From contig OY759266.1 in assembly GCA_963662155.1 (NCBI GenBank), positions 62,437,911 to 62,501,910 on the forward strand: a DNA stretch of 64,000 bases, read 5' to 3'. This document shows positions 38,365-47,700 of this stretch, piece after piece. Position 1 is the stretch's first letter, and each line of letters opens with the position of its first letter. Origin of the DNA: Lamellibrachia columna. Its lineage: Eukaryota; Annelida; Polychaeta; Sabellida; Siboglinidae. The notes beneath the pieces are model-generated. The model was not told the DNA's origin, searched no databases, and worked only from the letters and a program-made list of their open reading frames with translations. A program made the translations under genes and the position numbers.

Positions 38365-38377
38365 ATATAATGCTTAC

Positions 38378-39158
38378 CTGGGAAGTGCCAGTGCTGCTAG
38401 GTGGCTGTGGAACAGGGATTCTTGTCTTTTGACTCGGTTTCATCTTCATGCTGTTGGCCGACTGTGGGACAGGGATTCTTGTCTGTTGACTCGGTTTCAT
38501 CTTCATGCTGTTGGCCGACTGTGGGTCAGGGATTCTTGTCTGTTGACTCGGTGTCATCGTCATGCTGTTGGCCGACTGTGGGAAAGGGATTCTTGTCTGT
38601 TGACTCGGTTTCATCTTCATGCTGTTGGCTGACTGTGGGACTGGGATTCTTGTCTGTTGACTCGGTGTCATCGTCATGTTGCTGGCTGACTGTGGGACAT
38701 TGGCTCCTGTCTGTTGACTCGGTGTCATCGTCATGTTGCTGGCTGGCTGTGGAACATTGGCTCCTCTCTGTTGACTCGGTGTCATCGTCATGCTGTTGGC
38801 CAACTGTAGGACATTGGCTCCTGCCTGTTGACTTGGTGTCATCGTCACGCTACTGGCTGGCTGTAGGACAGGGTCTATTGTCTGTTGACTTGGTGTCATC
38901 GTCGGGCCACTTCTACTGGCATATTGTCGGAAAGGGGTGCCTGTTTGTTGGCTCCATGCTGTTGTCATACAACTGCTACTGCCCTGTTGTGGGACATATG
39001 CAACTGTTTGTTGGGTCAAACTTGTCGCTGTGTCACTGCCACTGGATTTCTGTGGGACATGGCTACTTGCGGATTCATTCTCGTCCAATTTGCTTACTTT
39101 TGTGCTGGCCGAGAACTTGTCAGGGGGCAGTGAACATTTGTGACGCTTGTTATCCATT
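38378..39158 (-). CDS. Exon encoding a 19-residue-repeat, low-complexity protein
   Basis: On the minus strand TGTTCTTTCAG precedes the exon, and ATG follows after one base (39,155-39,157). The exon ends ACTTCCCAG|GTAAGC at 38,378. From that ATG it encodes 260 residues ending in phase 0. The first 85 or so residues are polar (MDNKRHKCSLPPDKFSAS at the start). About nine tandem 19-residue units follow, consensus M-T/K-M-T/K-P-S-Q-Q-T, then R-I-P-V-P-Q-S-A-N-S or G-A-N-V-P-Q-S-A-S-N, with two more decayed units upstream. No membrane segment, zinc site or enzyme motif is visible; it looks disordered. Units with MTMT and MKMK are mixed in the last five copies, a sign of recent unit turnover. Function unknown. 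A 5' non-coding exon probably lies at higher coordinates because the exon starts at an acceptor. Confidence 0.65.
38400..38905. repeat. 57-bp coding minisatellite
   Basis: The DNA underlying the 19-residue repeats. On the plus strand units contain TGTTGACTCGGTGTCATCGT and CATGCTGTTGGC(C/T)GACTGTG. Period 57 bp, about nine copies, all in frame. The opposite-strand frame (38,401-39,162, plus) is open only because the period is a multiple of three. Confidence 0.9.
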
Positions 39159-39344
39159 CTGAAAGAACAATCAAACATTGTTATTACAAACTGTTCTACA
39201 TTCACTCACAACAACTTTCCACATTCCTGCTGCAGAATGTGTGCAAATGTGTAACGAAGGAATCATTTAGATCAAAACTACTTAAAATACAAAATCCCTT
39301 TCTTTTGTAATTCTACCTATTATATACCCCTTTGTATATATTTC

Positions 39345-39555
39345 ATCCATATTTTCATGTCATGTGCATGCATTTACACTTCCCAAAATTTAATAACATT
39401 TGCTATTTTTTAAATCATTTAACCAATTTATCTAGATCATCGTGTACATTTTGTTTATCTGTATAATATTTTATTTTTTATGAATACTTTTGTGTCATTA
39501 GCAAATTTCAGTACTTTGCTAGATATGTCATCTTCCAAATCATTTATATATATAG

Positions 39556-39588
<33 letters not shown>

Positions 39589-39591
39589 ATA
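39345..39591 (-). pseudogene. LINE reverse transcriptase remnant, 3' part
   Basis: Minus-strand translation from the (TA)n tract reads DLEDDISSKVLKFANDTKVF, with ANDTKVF in place of the catalytic ADDTKVF, then a stop-ridden stretch resembling the region after the RT active site. It continues exactly where the fragment at 40,981-41,800 leaves off, so the two parts were one element before a DNA transposon entered. The D-to-N change and stops show it is dead. Confidence 0.75.
39545..39591. repeat. (TA)n microsatellite at the left transposon border
   Basis: Nearly pure TA, arising at the AT-rich site in the LINE where the pogo-like element inserted (TA target). The small frame 39,480-39,803 across it is not a gene. 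Confidence 0.9.
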
Positions 39592-40449
39592 CAGTCGAGC
39601 CTCGTTATAATGCGGTGATCGGGGTCCACAACTTCGGACCGCGCTGTACGCAAGGCGCGTTAGGTGTTCCCATATCTGCCACCAGGGAGCTACTAAAGAA
39701 CAGTGATCGCCGCCCGCTGCACCAAGTCCATGAATGCTGTCCAAGCCATGTGTGCTTGCAGCACTGTCTTATACTCCAACATGCAGTTTATGGAACTTAT
39801 TAAACTTACACTAGAATCAACGTGTATTATTTTTAAATGTCACACCCTGCTGATTCTTGAACTTAATAAAAACACATGTACGTATACCGTTATGGAATAG
39901 ATTTACTACGATGATGATGTACTGGACCAATAGGCCTACGAATCAAAAATAATAACCTGGATCTGAGCAGCCGAAAACGTATATGATTTGACAAACGTAG
40001 CATGTAAGCTGATAAAACACAGAAAACGACAATAGGTAGAATTAATAATTGTTTCACTTCATCTTTCAATCGATCTCGACCAAAGCATAAATTTATTACG
40101 CACCACTTAACATTGATTCATCGTTTCATATGCGGATGACGAATTCGTATTTATGTGGGACAATGCTACTTGCTAATGTTATTGACTTGGAATCGTGGCT
40201 AGTTTGCTGAACGCAAAAGTACAAGTCAGATGTACGTTTGTATACAAGCTTTTATAGTAAGCCAAATGATTATGCAAGAATACAATATGCATATATAATA
40301 TAAAACAACATCATCAAATCTAGGTAATTGAAAATTATCCGGAGTACATAAATATATCGCAACATGGAATGTCCCACCTAAGTAGAAAACACCCGAGCCA
40401 CAATTAGTATTTTATGCACACAAAACAATCCACTATTATTTCAAAATTA

Positions 40450-40548
<99 letters not shown>

Positions 40549-40980
40549 CGTATTTTCGCACACCGGTAGAGCCTTGGGTTAAGAATTTGGCATGTTGGTT
40601 TCGTGTCGCAAAAACGATTAAATTTACGATGTAATGGAAGCATGTCATTTCACCCAAGTGTTATGTTGGTGTTGCATGCTAAATGCATTTAAAACTGTTG
40701 ACCTGATTCTTACGCTAGGCGTATTTGTAAATCTTGATTGCAATTTACAAACTGTCGAAGCGAAGCCAGCGACAGCGATTGATGTCGGCGACAGGGTAAA
40801 ACAAACAACATCCTGATACTCGTTCATTGACATTGTTCGTCTAATGTTTCTTGAGAATTGTCAAAGCAATTCTAAGTAGGCTTAAGCAGGTCCATTTGGG
40901 ATTTTCCCCTGGCAGCAGAAAATCGGGGTCCACGACCGACCACGTTATATCCGAATCCGCGTAATAACGGGGCGCGACTG
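39592..40980. mobile_element. Pogo/Tigger-like DNA transposon, non-autonomous (1,389 bp)
   Basis: The left end CAGTCGAGCCTCGTTATAAT continuing GCGG and the right end, read as reverse complement, CAGTCGCGCCCCGTTATTAC continuing GCGG, form terminal inverted repeats of about 24 bp with 4 mismatches; further similarity (ATCGGGGTCCAC) is displaced inward. Both ends are flanked by TA, the duplicated target of Tc1/mariner/pogo elements, and CAGT...CGTTATAA-type ends are typical of pogo/Tigger (known family pattern). No transposase frame is present, so it is a deletion derivative that would need a partner enzyme. It contains a (AT)n expansion at 40,451-40,543. The surrounding LINE gives a precise empty-site comparison. 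Confidence 0.85.
40451..40543. repeat. (AT)n microsatellite inside the pogo-like element
   Basis: About 46 AT units without interruption. The YIYI open frame across it is an artefact. Confidence 0.97.
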
Positions 40981-41800
40981 TATATATATAATATATATAT
41001 ACACATACATATATATATTTAAAATAGCATAGTTCATAATACTGATCCCTGTGGTGCCCCACTCAAAACAGATTTCCAGTTTGAAATCTCACCATCTACT
41101 ATTACTCTCTGTCTTCTGTGTGTAAGCCACTTTTCTATCCAGTTGATTACATCATTACTTATACCATGGGCTTTTAGTTTAAGTAACAATCTTTTATGTG
41201 ACACTTTATTGAAAGCTATCTAAAAATCTGAGTAGACAACATCCATTGGTGATCCATCATTTACCCACTTTGTAATTTATTTCCAAAAACTTAGAGATTG
41301 GTTACACATTACTTTGTTTTTAAGAAACAAAGGTTGAGATGTATTTATGAATTAATGTTTTACAAGGAATTCCACCATGTGGACTCTAATTAACGTTTCT
41401 AATAATTTGCATACAACTAATGTTAAACTTATTGGTCTGTCATTTTCTGACTTGTTCCTCGATCCCTTCTTAAATAACGGCGTAATGTTTGCTTCTTTCC
41501 ATTCTGAAGGAACTATTCCATCTTCTAGTGACAAGTTATTCACTTTTGCAAGTGGTGTACTAATTTTCTGTACACTTTCCTTAAGCAGTTTTGGTGGTAT
41601 CACATCAACTCCAGGTGATTTATTATCTTTCATCTTCTTAATTTTCTTTGCTATTATTTCAGGAGTTACAAATAACTACCCTAAATGATCTGATTTACTG
41701 CCCTCAAATTTAGTAACTATAATCGGAAGTGAGCTGATATCTTCTGTGGTAAAAACCGAGCTGAAATACTAATTCATTTAACCTATCTGAAATTTCTGAT
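40981..41800 (-). pseudogene. LINE reverse transcriptase remnant (CR1/L2-like), 5' part
   Basis: The best open stretch, 41,352-41,633 on the minus strand, reads KSPGVDVIPPKLLKESVQ, then EWKEANITPLFKKGSRN and DRPISLTLVVCKLLETLI, the usual opening of a non-LTR reverse transcriptase. Further on, through stops and frame changes, come AFNKVSHKRLLLKLKAHGI, VINWIEKWLT and SGAPQGSVL, then (AT)n and the inserted transposon. Stops (for example after GSVL) and loss of the acidic active-site context show it is inactive. The missing endonuclease would lie beyond 41,800, where low-complexity DNA begins. It joins the 39,345-39,591 fragment across the insertion. Confidence 0.85.
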
Positions 41801-42010
41801 AATATGATGAGGAAGATTATGATAATATGATGAGGATGATGAAGAAGAGGATTGGGAGGATGAGAATGATGAGCATTAAGATAATGTATAAGATGATAAG
41901 GTTGATAAAGATAAGGATAACGGTGATGACAAGATTATGAAGATGACATCATGATGCAATGAGTATGATGAGTATAATAGAGCAGGATGATTATGACAAG
42001 ATGATGAGGT
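41801..42010. repeat. GAT-rich low-complexity tract
   Basis: Diverged (GAT)n/(GAA)n purine-rich DNA on the plus strand. No gene. Confidence 0.85.
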
Positions 42011-42379
42011 TAGCAATGGTGATTAGGATGTAATAACCAATAATGTAATAACCATTGTATACTTTATGAAAATAAACAAAACTAATGCAACATCTACAAT
42101 TGTTAATATCAGCAGTTTCACTGAATAATTTGAAGCTGTCATGAATGATCATAATTTGGTTTCGGAAATTGGATTGACAGGCTCGGTGTGAGATAGTAAA
42201 GCGTGCATTCTGATGGATTCTGGGAATCAAATTCTTCAATTTGGTACCCTCTAAATAAGAACAAGTGTTGGTGAAAACCTGTAAAAACTGTATTACTAAA
42301 ACATAAACAGAATATTAATAATACTTAAAATACTAGGTAATGCTGGCTTTGTAAAACTGCTATGATATTTACAACTGAA
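42011..42379. other. AT-rich stretch between two low-complexity tracts
   Basis: A short minus-strand frame (41,991-42,239) has no recognisable motif. I see no gene or repeat here. Confidence 0.4.
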
Positions 42380-42895
42380 GATGTAGCAGTACATATCCTC
42401 ATCGTCACCATCACCAACATCAAACTCATCATCTTCTCTTATCCATCATCCTCATTATCGTCCTCAACTTCCTCCTCATCCCAATTCTCCTCATTGTCAC
42501 AATCATCTTCATCATCATTATCCTCATCTTGTCATGATCATCATCACTTCCCATTCTCACTTTACCCTCCTCATCATCATCAACATCCACATCATTATAA
42601 TCGTTATAATCATAATCACCCTCCTTGTCATCGTGTCATCATCCTCATTAGCATCTTCATCCTCATCAATCCCAATATTCATCCTTCTCATCATCTTGTC
42701 TCTATTATCCTCACCCTACTCATCCTCATCATAATATTATTAATCATCCTCATCGTCTTCATCATCATCATAATCGTAACAATAATCATCACCCTCAACC
42801 TCCTTGTAATCATCCTCATCTTTCCATTCATCATGGTCATAATCACAATAACAATCCTCCTCCTCATCATCATCATGTTGATTATTACATAAGCA
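42380..42895. repeat. CAT/ATC-rich low-complexity tract
   Basis: Diverged (CAT)n with CTC and CAC variants over about 510 bp, the complementary strand composition to 41,801-42,010. The frames through it (for example 42,362-42,892 plus) are serine/isoleucine runs and not credible proteins. Confidence 0.9.
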
Positions 42896-43114
42896 GATGA
42901 TTATTACATATATAAGCGGATGTAACAGTCGGTCGACATTGCTTGGTTGGTCGTGTGTTTGTAACGCTATGCAATTTTTATACAACTGTTCCAAGTTACA
43001 TAAACCATCCCCTGAAGTCTCTGGCATCTAATATCGAACTGATCAATGGACTGTTTGCATAACTTAGTACAATCGTAACAACCTCGCACTTGTTGAGTCT
43101 GTGTAGCCCGTTAC
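42896..43114. other. Short unique spacer
   Basis: A TTATTACATAAGCAGATGA / TTATTACATATATAAGCGG duplication lies at its start. Nothing else is recognisable. Confidence 0.4.
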
Positions 43115-43735
43115 GTCATTAGAGCCTGGTCCATTTTCCCTATAAAATATTGACCCAGCGGGTCCACTTTTTATTATAGGAAATGGACCCCCATAAAGAA
43201 TTTGGACCCAGGGAGGTCCATATTCTATGGGGGGGTCCATTTGTTAAAGTTTAATGTAAAAGCTAATTGCATTTATGTTGTTGTGGTTTTTGTTGTTGAA
43301 GACGTGATAAAGGTCTTTGAAACAGGCATAGTGTTGTGAATTTAGCTTGAAATTATCTAATTAAATATTATTTTAGAAAATTCGTAGAAAATATGGTCAT
43401 TACATTCCAGTTACAATGTACAAACTGGATTATATTATCTGATCAATTTTCACCTCTTCAGTGGTTCCATAAGGGGAGGTCCATACTCTATAATAGAACA
43501 TGGAACCCCCGGTCCATTTTTTATGGGGGTCGATTTTCTGTCATACAGAAATTGTACCCCCACAGAAAATGGACCCGGGGAAAATTCATAGAAGCAATGG
43601 TTTTGACATTCAAGTTACAGCCTACAAACTGCGTTATATTATCTGATCCATTTTGCACCTTTTTCAATGGAGTTACAAATCCTATAATCAAATATGGGTA
43701 ATGTTCAATGGAGGTCCATGTTATATCTGACACAG
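43115..43735. repeat. Cluster of GGTCCATTTT palindromes with a 206-bp duplication
   Basis: GGTCCATTTTCCCTATAA (about 43,130) faces TTATAGGAAATGGACC (about 43,174). Next to it GGACCCCCATAAAGAAT faces ATTCTATGGGGGGGTCC. A third set around 43,455-43,580 includes GGTCCATTTTTTATGGGG, TTTTCTGT and ACAGAAAATGGACC. Flanking DNA is duplicated: the stretch containing TTATATTATCTGATC occurs at about 43,392-43,465 and again at 43,598-43,672. The minus-strand and plus-strand frames here are incidental. It looks like a family of compound palindromic elements of unknown type. Confidence 0.75.
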
Positions 43736-43965
43736 GCATAACAGTAGTGACTGTAGGTAGACAAATAAGTGCTGGGTCAGTGATGGTGACATCTGCTTGA
43801 GCTCTGCTGTAGCAGGACTACTGGGGAATCTACCCCCCCCCCACACTCACCACAAAGACCCTTTGTGCGTGTCTCCCTAGTACATTGGTGTCTTGTATTG
43901 TCTTGTATTGTTACTGGCCAACACTCCTATGGAGTCAAACGGTCAGGGTTGGGTCTGAATGCTAT

Positions 43966-46900
43966 TTAGTCATGTTTGTTTGGGGCTAGGTGTGTGAGTG
44001 CTTGCTTAAATTGCTGTGGTTCTGTGATGTTGACTATTGCGTCTGGTAATGAATTCCAATCTTTTATTGTTCGGGGAAAAAAAGAAAATTTGTAACAGTT
44101 TTTGCTCGCGTGTATAGTGTTGAAGGCTTTGCTATTTAGATGCCGTGAATGGCGTTTGGTGGGTTGGAGGAGGTTTGCAACAGGCAATGATAGATGACTG
44201 TGGATGGCTTTGTGGAATATGGTGAGCCGTCTGTTTATTCTTCTGGTTGTTAATAGTTCTATGTGTAATTTTTTTATCATTTCTGTCACACACCCAGTTT
44301 CTCGGGATGTGTAGTTGTTGTGGCAAAAGCGAGCCGCCCGTCTTTGTACCATCTCTATTTTGTTAATGAGAACCTGGGTGTGGGGGTCCCATACGGATGA
44401 TGAATATTCTAGGAGTGGGCGAACAAGGGTTGTGTAGGCGGTTGTTTTGATGTTTTGGGGGCATGAGTGGAGATTCCGTCTGATGAATGCAAGTGTGCGG
44501 TTAGCTGAGGCTGTGATCCGATGGATGTGTTTGTTCCAGGTGAGATCTTTGGTGATGCAGACTCCTAGATAGGGATGACTGTCAGTTTCTTGTAGTGTTG
44601 AATCTCCTAGTGTGTAACTGTAGTGTTTTACATGTCTTGCGTGTGTAATTCTCATGACGAAGCATTTTTGTGTATTGAAATGCATTTGCCAGTCATGTTC
44701 CCATTGTGCCAGCCGGTTTAGATCTTTCTGGAGTTCATGTGAGTCAGACTCATTTTTTATTTCTCTATAGAGGACACAGTCATCTGCAAACAGACGGACT
44801 GTGGAGTGAATATTGTCTGGTAGGTCATTGATGTATGTGAGGAAAAGTAACGGTCCCAGTACCGTGCCCTGGGGTACACCCGAAACAACGTTGGTCCAGG
44901 TCGAGTGTTCTCCGCCGACTACAACTCTTTGTTTGCGACGTTTAAGGAAGTTTGAGATCCAGGTGTGTGTATTATTGTGGATGCCATATCTGTTTAATTT
45001 ATTTAGAAGCCGGTTGTGGGGGACGGTGTCAAATGCTTTTGAGAAGTCCATTATTATCATGTCAGTCTGGGATTTGTTATTTAAAGAATTAGCTAGATCG
45101 TGTGTGGTGAGTATTAATTGAGATTCTGTGGAGTGTTTTCTGCGGAAGCCATGTTGTCTATCTGTTAAGATTGCGTATTGGTCAAAGTGGTTCATGATGT
45201 TAGAGAATATAATGTGTTCGAGGATTTTGCAACATATCGATGTTAAGGAGATGGGACGATAATTTGATGCAAGGGACCGGTCTCCCTTCTTGAATATGGG
45301 GGTGATGTTGGCTCGTAACCAAGAGAGTGGGAGTTCCCCTGTGGTGAGTGATTTCTGGAAGATTAGACTGAGGGCTGGAGCCAATTCGTTGGCGGCAAGT
45401 TGGAGGATTTTGGCGGGCACCTCGTCGGGTCCTGTTGCCTTGTTTGGATTTAAGCCATGAAGTAGTTTAGCAACCCCTTCTGTTGTGATGATGATGTCTG
45501 GCATGGCTGGTATGTTTGTGTTTGGTTCTTGTGGTAAGTTGGTGTTTTCGCTTGTGAAGACTGACTTGAACTGGTTATTCAGAATTTCGGCTTTCAGTTT
45601 GTTATCTGACTCTAGCCTGTTGTCTTTGGTTAGGGTTGGTATTCCGATTGTATCAATTTTCAGGCTTTTGATGTAGGACCAGAATCGTTTGGGTGAGTCA
45701 GAACAAATGGACGAGATATATCTTCTATGTGCAGTTCTTGTCTCTTCGTGTGTGGTCTTACGTGCTTTACGAAAAATTTCATAACTGGCTTGATTTTTCT
45801 GTTGTTTGTGTGTGTTGAAAGCTCTTTGTTTACGTTTGTGTAATCGTTTGATTCGCCTGTTGATCCAAGGTGTTTGGTTACGCTTAGATATTATTTTAGT
45901 TGGTATGTGAGAGTTCATTATTGATTCAAGAATAGTTTGGAATTCCGTGTACATTTCATTAACTGTGTTCATGGATGTATCCCTTGATGTGAATTCGTTA
46001 TTCCATTTGAGTAGTTCTTCTTTCAGAGCCTGTACGTTAGCTTTGTGGTACATGTATATTTTGCGCGGTTTTTGTTTGATAACCCTGGGCTTACAGCTGT
46101 TTATGATTACTGGGATGCCGTCATGGTCACTTATTCCTGGTACAACTGTAGATCTTTCAACAAGGGTGGGGTTTGTTGTGAAGAATAGGTCCAAAGTGTT
46201 ATTTATTCTGGTGGGTCCACGGACGACTTGTTCTAGTCCAAAGTCATTAGTAATTTCAATTAATTGTTTCGATAGGCCGGGAGCAGCTCCGCCTGGTTTT
46301 GTGCTGAGTATATCCCAATCTATGTCGGGTAGATTAAAATCTCCAGCTAGCCATATTTGTTCGTTGTCTGAACGTTTGATTTTGTTTATGGATTCCCGTA
46401 GTTCATTCATATAGCCATTAGTGTTGCCAAATTGTGGTGATCTGTAGAATGCCCCAATTGTGATATCTTTAGATCCTTGTATTTTGATGGTGACCCAGAT
46501 GATTTCACAATTGGTATCGAGCTCTGGTCTGTGGGTTCCTATGAGATCATTTTTTATGGCTATCAGGACTCCTCCTTTGGAGTTGTCAAAGTCTCTGTCT
46601 TTACGAATGATAGAATAGTTAGAGGGGAACAGCTCACTGCTGCTAACGGAACTGTCTAGGTGTGTTTCAGTGCCTATGATTATATCAGGGCTGTAATTTT
46701 CAATGCACACTGCAAGGTCTGAAACTTTGTTCCTGATGCTGCAGAAGTTTATGACCAGGGTCTTTAGAGATTGTCTCTTTGTAGGTTTTTTCTGGGTTTG
46801 TTTCTTAGTAAAGGTTCTACTCGTTTTAGATGCTCTGGTACTACTGCAGTTACTGTTATTATTTCTTTGTTTGCGGGGAGAAGAAGTTGCTAATGGTGGA

Positions 46901-47484
46901 CTTAGTGGCTCACTGCAGTCAGACGTGGACAAGACCGACAGAATAGAAAAGCTATTTGCTAGCTCTATGGATGAGTTTGAGAAAAGCGAGCTTGCAAAAT
47001 TTGGAATGCCACACTGGCAGCAAATCCAAGAAACCTGGCTGTTTTGGAGGGCATTATATGCAAATGTGGACATTCCCATGCAATCTACATGGTACCAGGA
47101 ATTGCATTGGTCACAGCAGGTCGCTCTTTGATCCCATCTTGCTGCTTTTTCGCAGATGGCGCAAGGGAATTTGGGCTTGTAAGGGCCAGGGTTTGGGTTC
47201 AGATCACCGGCTTGCATGAGGACTAGAATGGCAAAGCATGTTGGGTGTTTCTGGTTTAATGATGTTAGCTGATAGAAGTTCTTGGGTTTCCAACATACTG
47301 TAATGTTCGTGGATGCTGGGAAATATTTGTAGTCAAAGTTTGGAGACATAAGTAGGGGTAGTTGAGGATTGGCAGTTGTACTCAATGTTTCATAGCATGG
47401 ATCAGCATAGTTTTTGCAGTAGTTTTGTTCCACCCTACGTGGTAGGCCACACAGTAAAAGTGCAAAGATGAGACAATAATTCAT
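43966..47484 (-). CDS. LINE polyprotein: leader, 2A-like motif, PHD finger, endonuclease, RT
   Basis: 1,172 residues. Residues 1-16 form a hydrophobic leader (MNYCLIFALLLCGLPR) like a signal peptide. Residues 83-101 read CFAILVLMQAGDLNPNPGP: a hydrophobic run then DLNPNPG|P, a variant of the DxExNPG|P 2A ribosome-skipping motif. Residues 108-158 are a PHD-type zinc finger (CAIC, CDQC, H132, CxxC at 155-158). A Ser/Thr/Lys-rich linker follows. The APE endonuclease is at about 243-460 (VINFCSIRNK, GTETHLD, AGDFNLPDIDW, SDHD). The reverse transcriptase is at about 680-960 (NKATGPDEVP, NYRPISLTS, HGFRRKHST, DFSKAFDTV, SGVPQGTVLGPLLF, FADD at 899-902). The C-terminal domain includes RRAARFCHNNY and FSFFPRTIKDWNSLP. 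All catalytic residues I can check are present. Skipping at the 2A site would release a 100-residue leader peptide; that is inference. Confidence 0.95.
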   Translation of the reverse strand: MNYCLIFALLLCGLPRRVEQNYCKNYADPCYETLSTTANPQLPLLMSPNFDYKYFPASTNITVCWKPKNFYQLTSLNQKHPTCFAILVLMQAGDLNPNPGPYKPKFPCAICEKAARWDQRATCCDQCNSWYHVDCMGMSTFAYNALQNSQVSWICCQCGIPNFASSLFSNSSIELANSFSILSVLSTSDCSEPLSPPLATSSPRKQRNNNSNCSSTRASKTSRTFTKKQTQKKPTKRQSLKTLVINFCSIRNKVSDLAVCIENYSPDIIIGTETHLDSSVSSSELFPSNYSIIRKDRDFDNSKGGVLIAIKNDLIGTHRPELDTNCEIIWVTIKIQGSKDITIGAFYRSPQFGNTNGYMNELRESINKIKRSDNEQIWLAGDFNLPDIDWDILSTKPGGAAPGLSKQLIEITNDFGLEQVVRGPTRINNTLDLFFTTNPTLVERSTVVPGISDHDGIPVIINSCKPRVIKQKPRKIYMYHKANVQALKEELLKWNNEFTSRDTSMNTVNEMYTEFQTILESIMNSHIPTKIISKRNQTPWINRRIKRLHKRKQRAFNTHKQQKNQASYEIFRKARKTTHEETRTAHRRYISSICSDSPKRFWSYIKSLKIDTIGIPTLTKDNRLESDNKLKAEILNNQFKSVFTSENTNLPQEPNTNIPAMPDIIITTEGVAKLLHGLNPNKATGPDEVPAKILQLAANELAPALSLIFQKSLTTGELPLSWLRANITPIFKKGDRSLASNYRPISLTSICCKILEHIIFSNIMNHFDQYAILTDRQHGFRRKHSTESQLILTTHDLANSLNNKSQTDMIIMDFSKAFDTVPHNRLLNKLNRYGIHNNTHTWISNFLKRRKQRVVVGGEHSTWTNVVSGVPQGTVLGPLLFLTYINDLPDNIHSTVRLFADDCVLYREIKNESDSHELQKDLNRLAQWEHDWQMHFNTQKCFVMRITHARHVKHYSYTLGDSTLQETDSHPYLGVCITKDLTWNKHIHRITASANRTLAFIRRNLHSCPQNIKTTAYTTLVRPLLEYSSSVWDPHTQVLINKIEMVQRRAARFCHNNYTSRETGCVTEMIKKLHIELLTTRRINRRLTIFHKAIHSHLSLPVANLLQPTKRHSRHLNSKAFNTIHASKNCYKFSFFPRTIKDWNSLPDAIVNITEPQQFKQALTHLAPNKHD

Positions 47485-47700
47485 CTTGGCTTTAAGAACT
47501 GGAATCGCAATGGATGTCGATCACGGTAGTTTTAAAAATAAAGTCACGATATATGTAAAATATAAATCACAGTAGTTATCAGTATAAAATCACAATATAT
47601 GTATAATTGCAGTAATTATAAATCACAGTAGTTATAAATATAAAATCGCAGTAAAATGTTGCATAAACTTTATAGGCTGCAGTATTATCTTATAAACTAT
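47485..47700 (-). promoter_or_regulatory. 5' region of the LINE with repeated ATCACAGTAGTTAT motifs
   Basis: Plus-strand ATAAATCACAGTAGTTAT occurs at about 47,561 and 47,618, with looser copies (AATCACAATATATGT, TTGCAGTAATTAT, AATCGCAGTAAAAT) in between. Internal promoters of LINEs lie in this position, but no specific factor site can be named. Confidence 0.4.

Larger units (their letters stand above)
36270..38377 (-). other. Intron between the two minus-strand exons
   Basis: About 2.1 kb of AT-rich DNA with GT...AG borders on the minus strand. It contains a long imperfect hairpin (36,369-36,444), diverged direct repeats (37,010-37,680) and a (GT)n/(GTGTG)n block (38,168-38,364). No other exon-like frame is convincing here. 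Confidence 0.55.

Noticed and set aside
38069..39162. Plus-strand frames opposite the 19-residue-repeat exon (CWPTVGQGFLSVDSVSSS type)
   Set aside because: They are open only because the minisatellite period is 57 bp. The minus strand has the splice borders, a start codon and a biased, plausible composition.
42362..42892. 176-codon Ser/Ile/His-rich frame
   Set aside because: It is a translation of a diverged ATC/CAT microsatellite.
43966..47131. Plus-strand frames within the LINE (for example 46,703-47,131)
   Set aside because: They are shadows of the 1,172-codon minus-strand ORF, with no independent motif.
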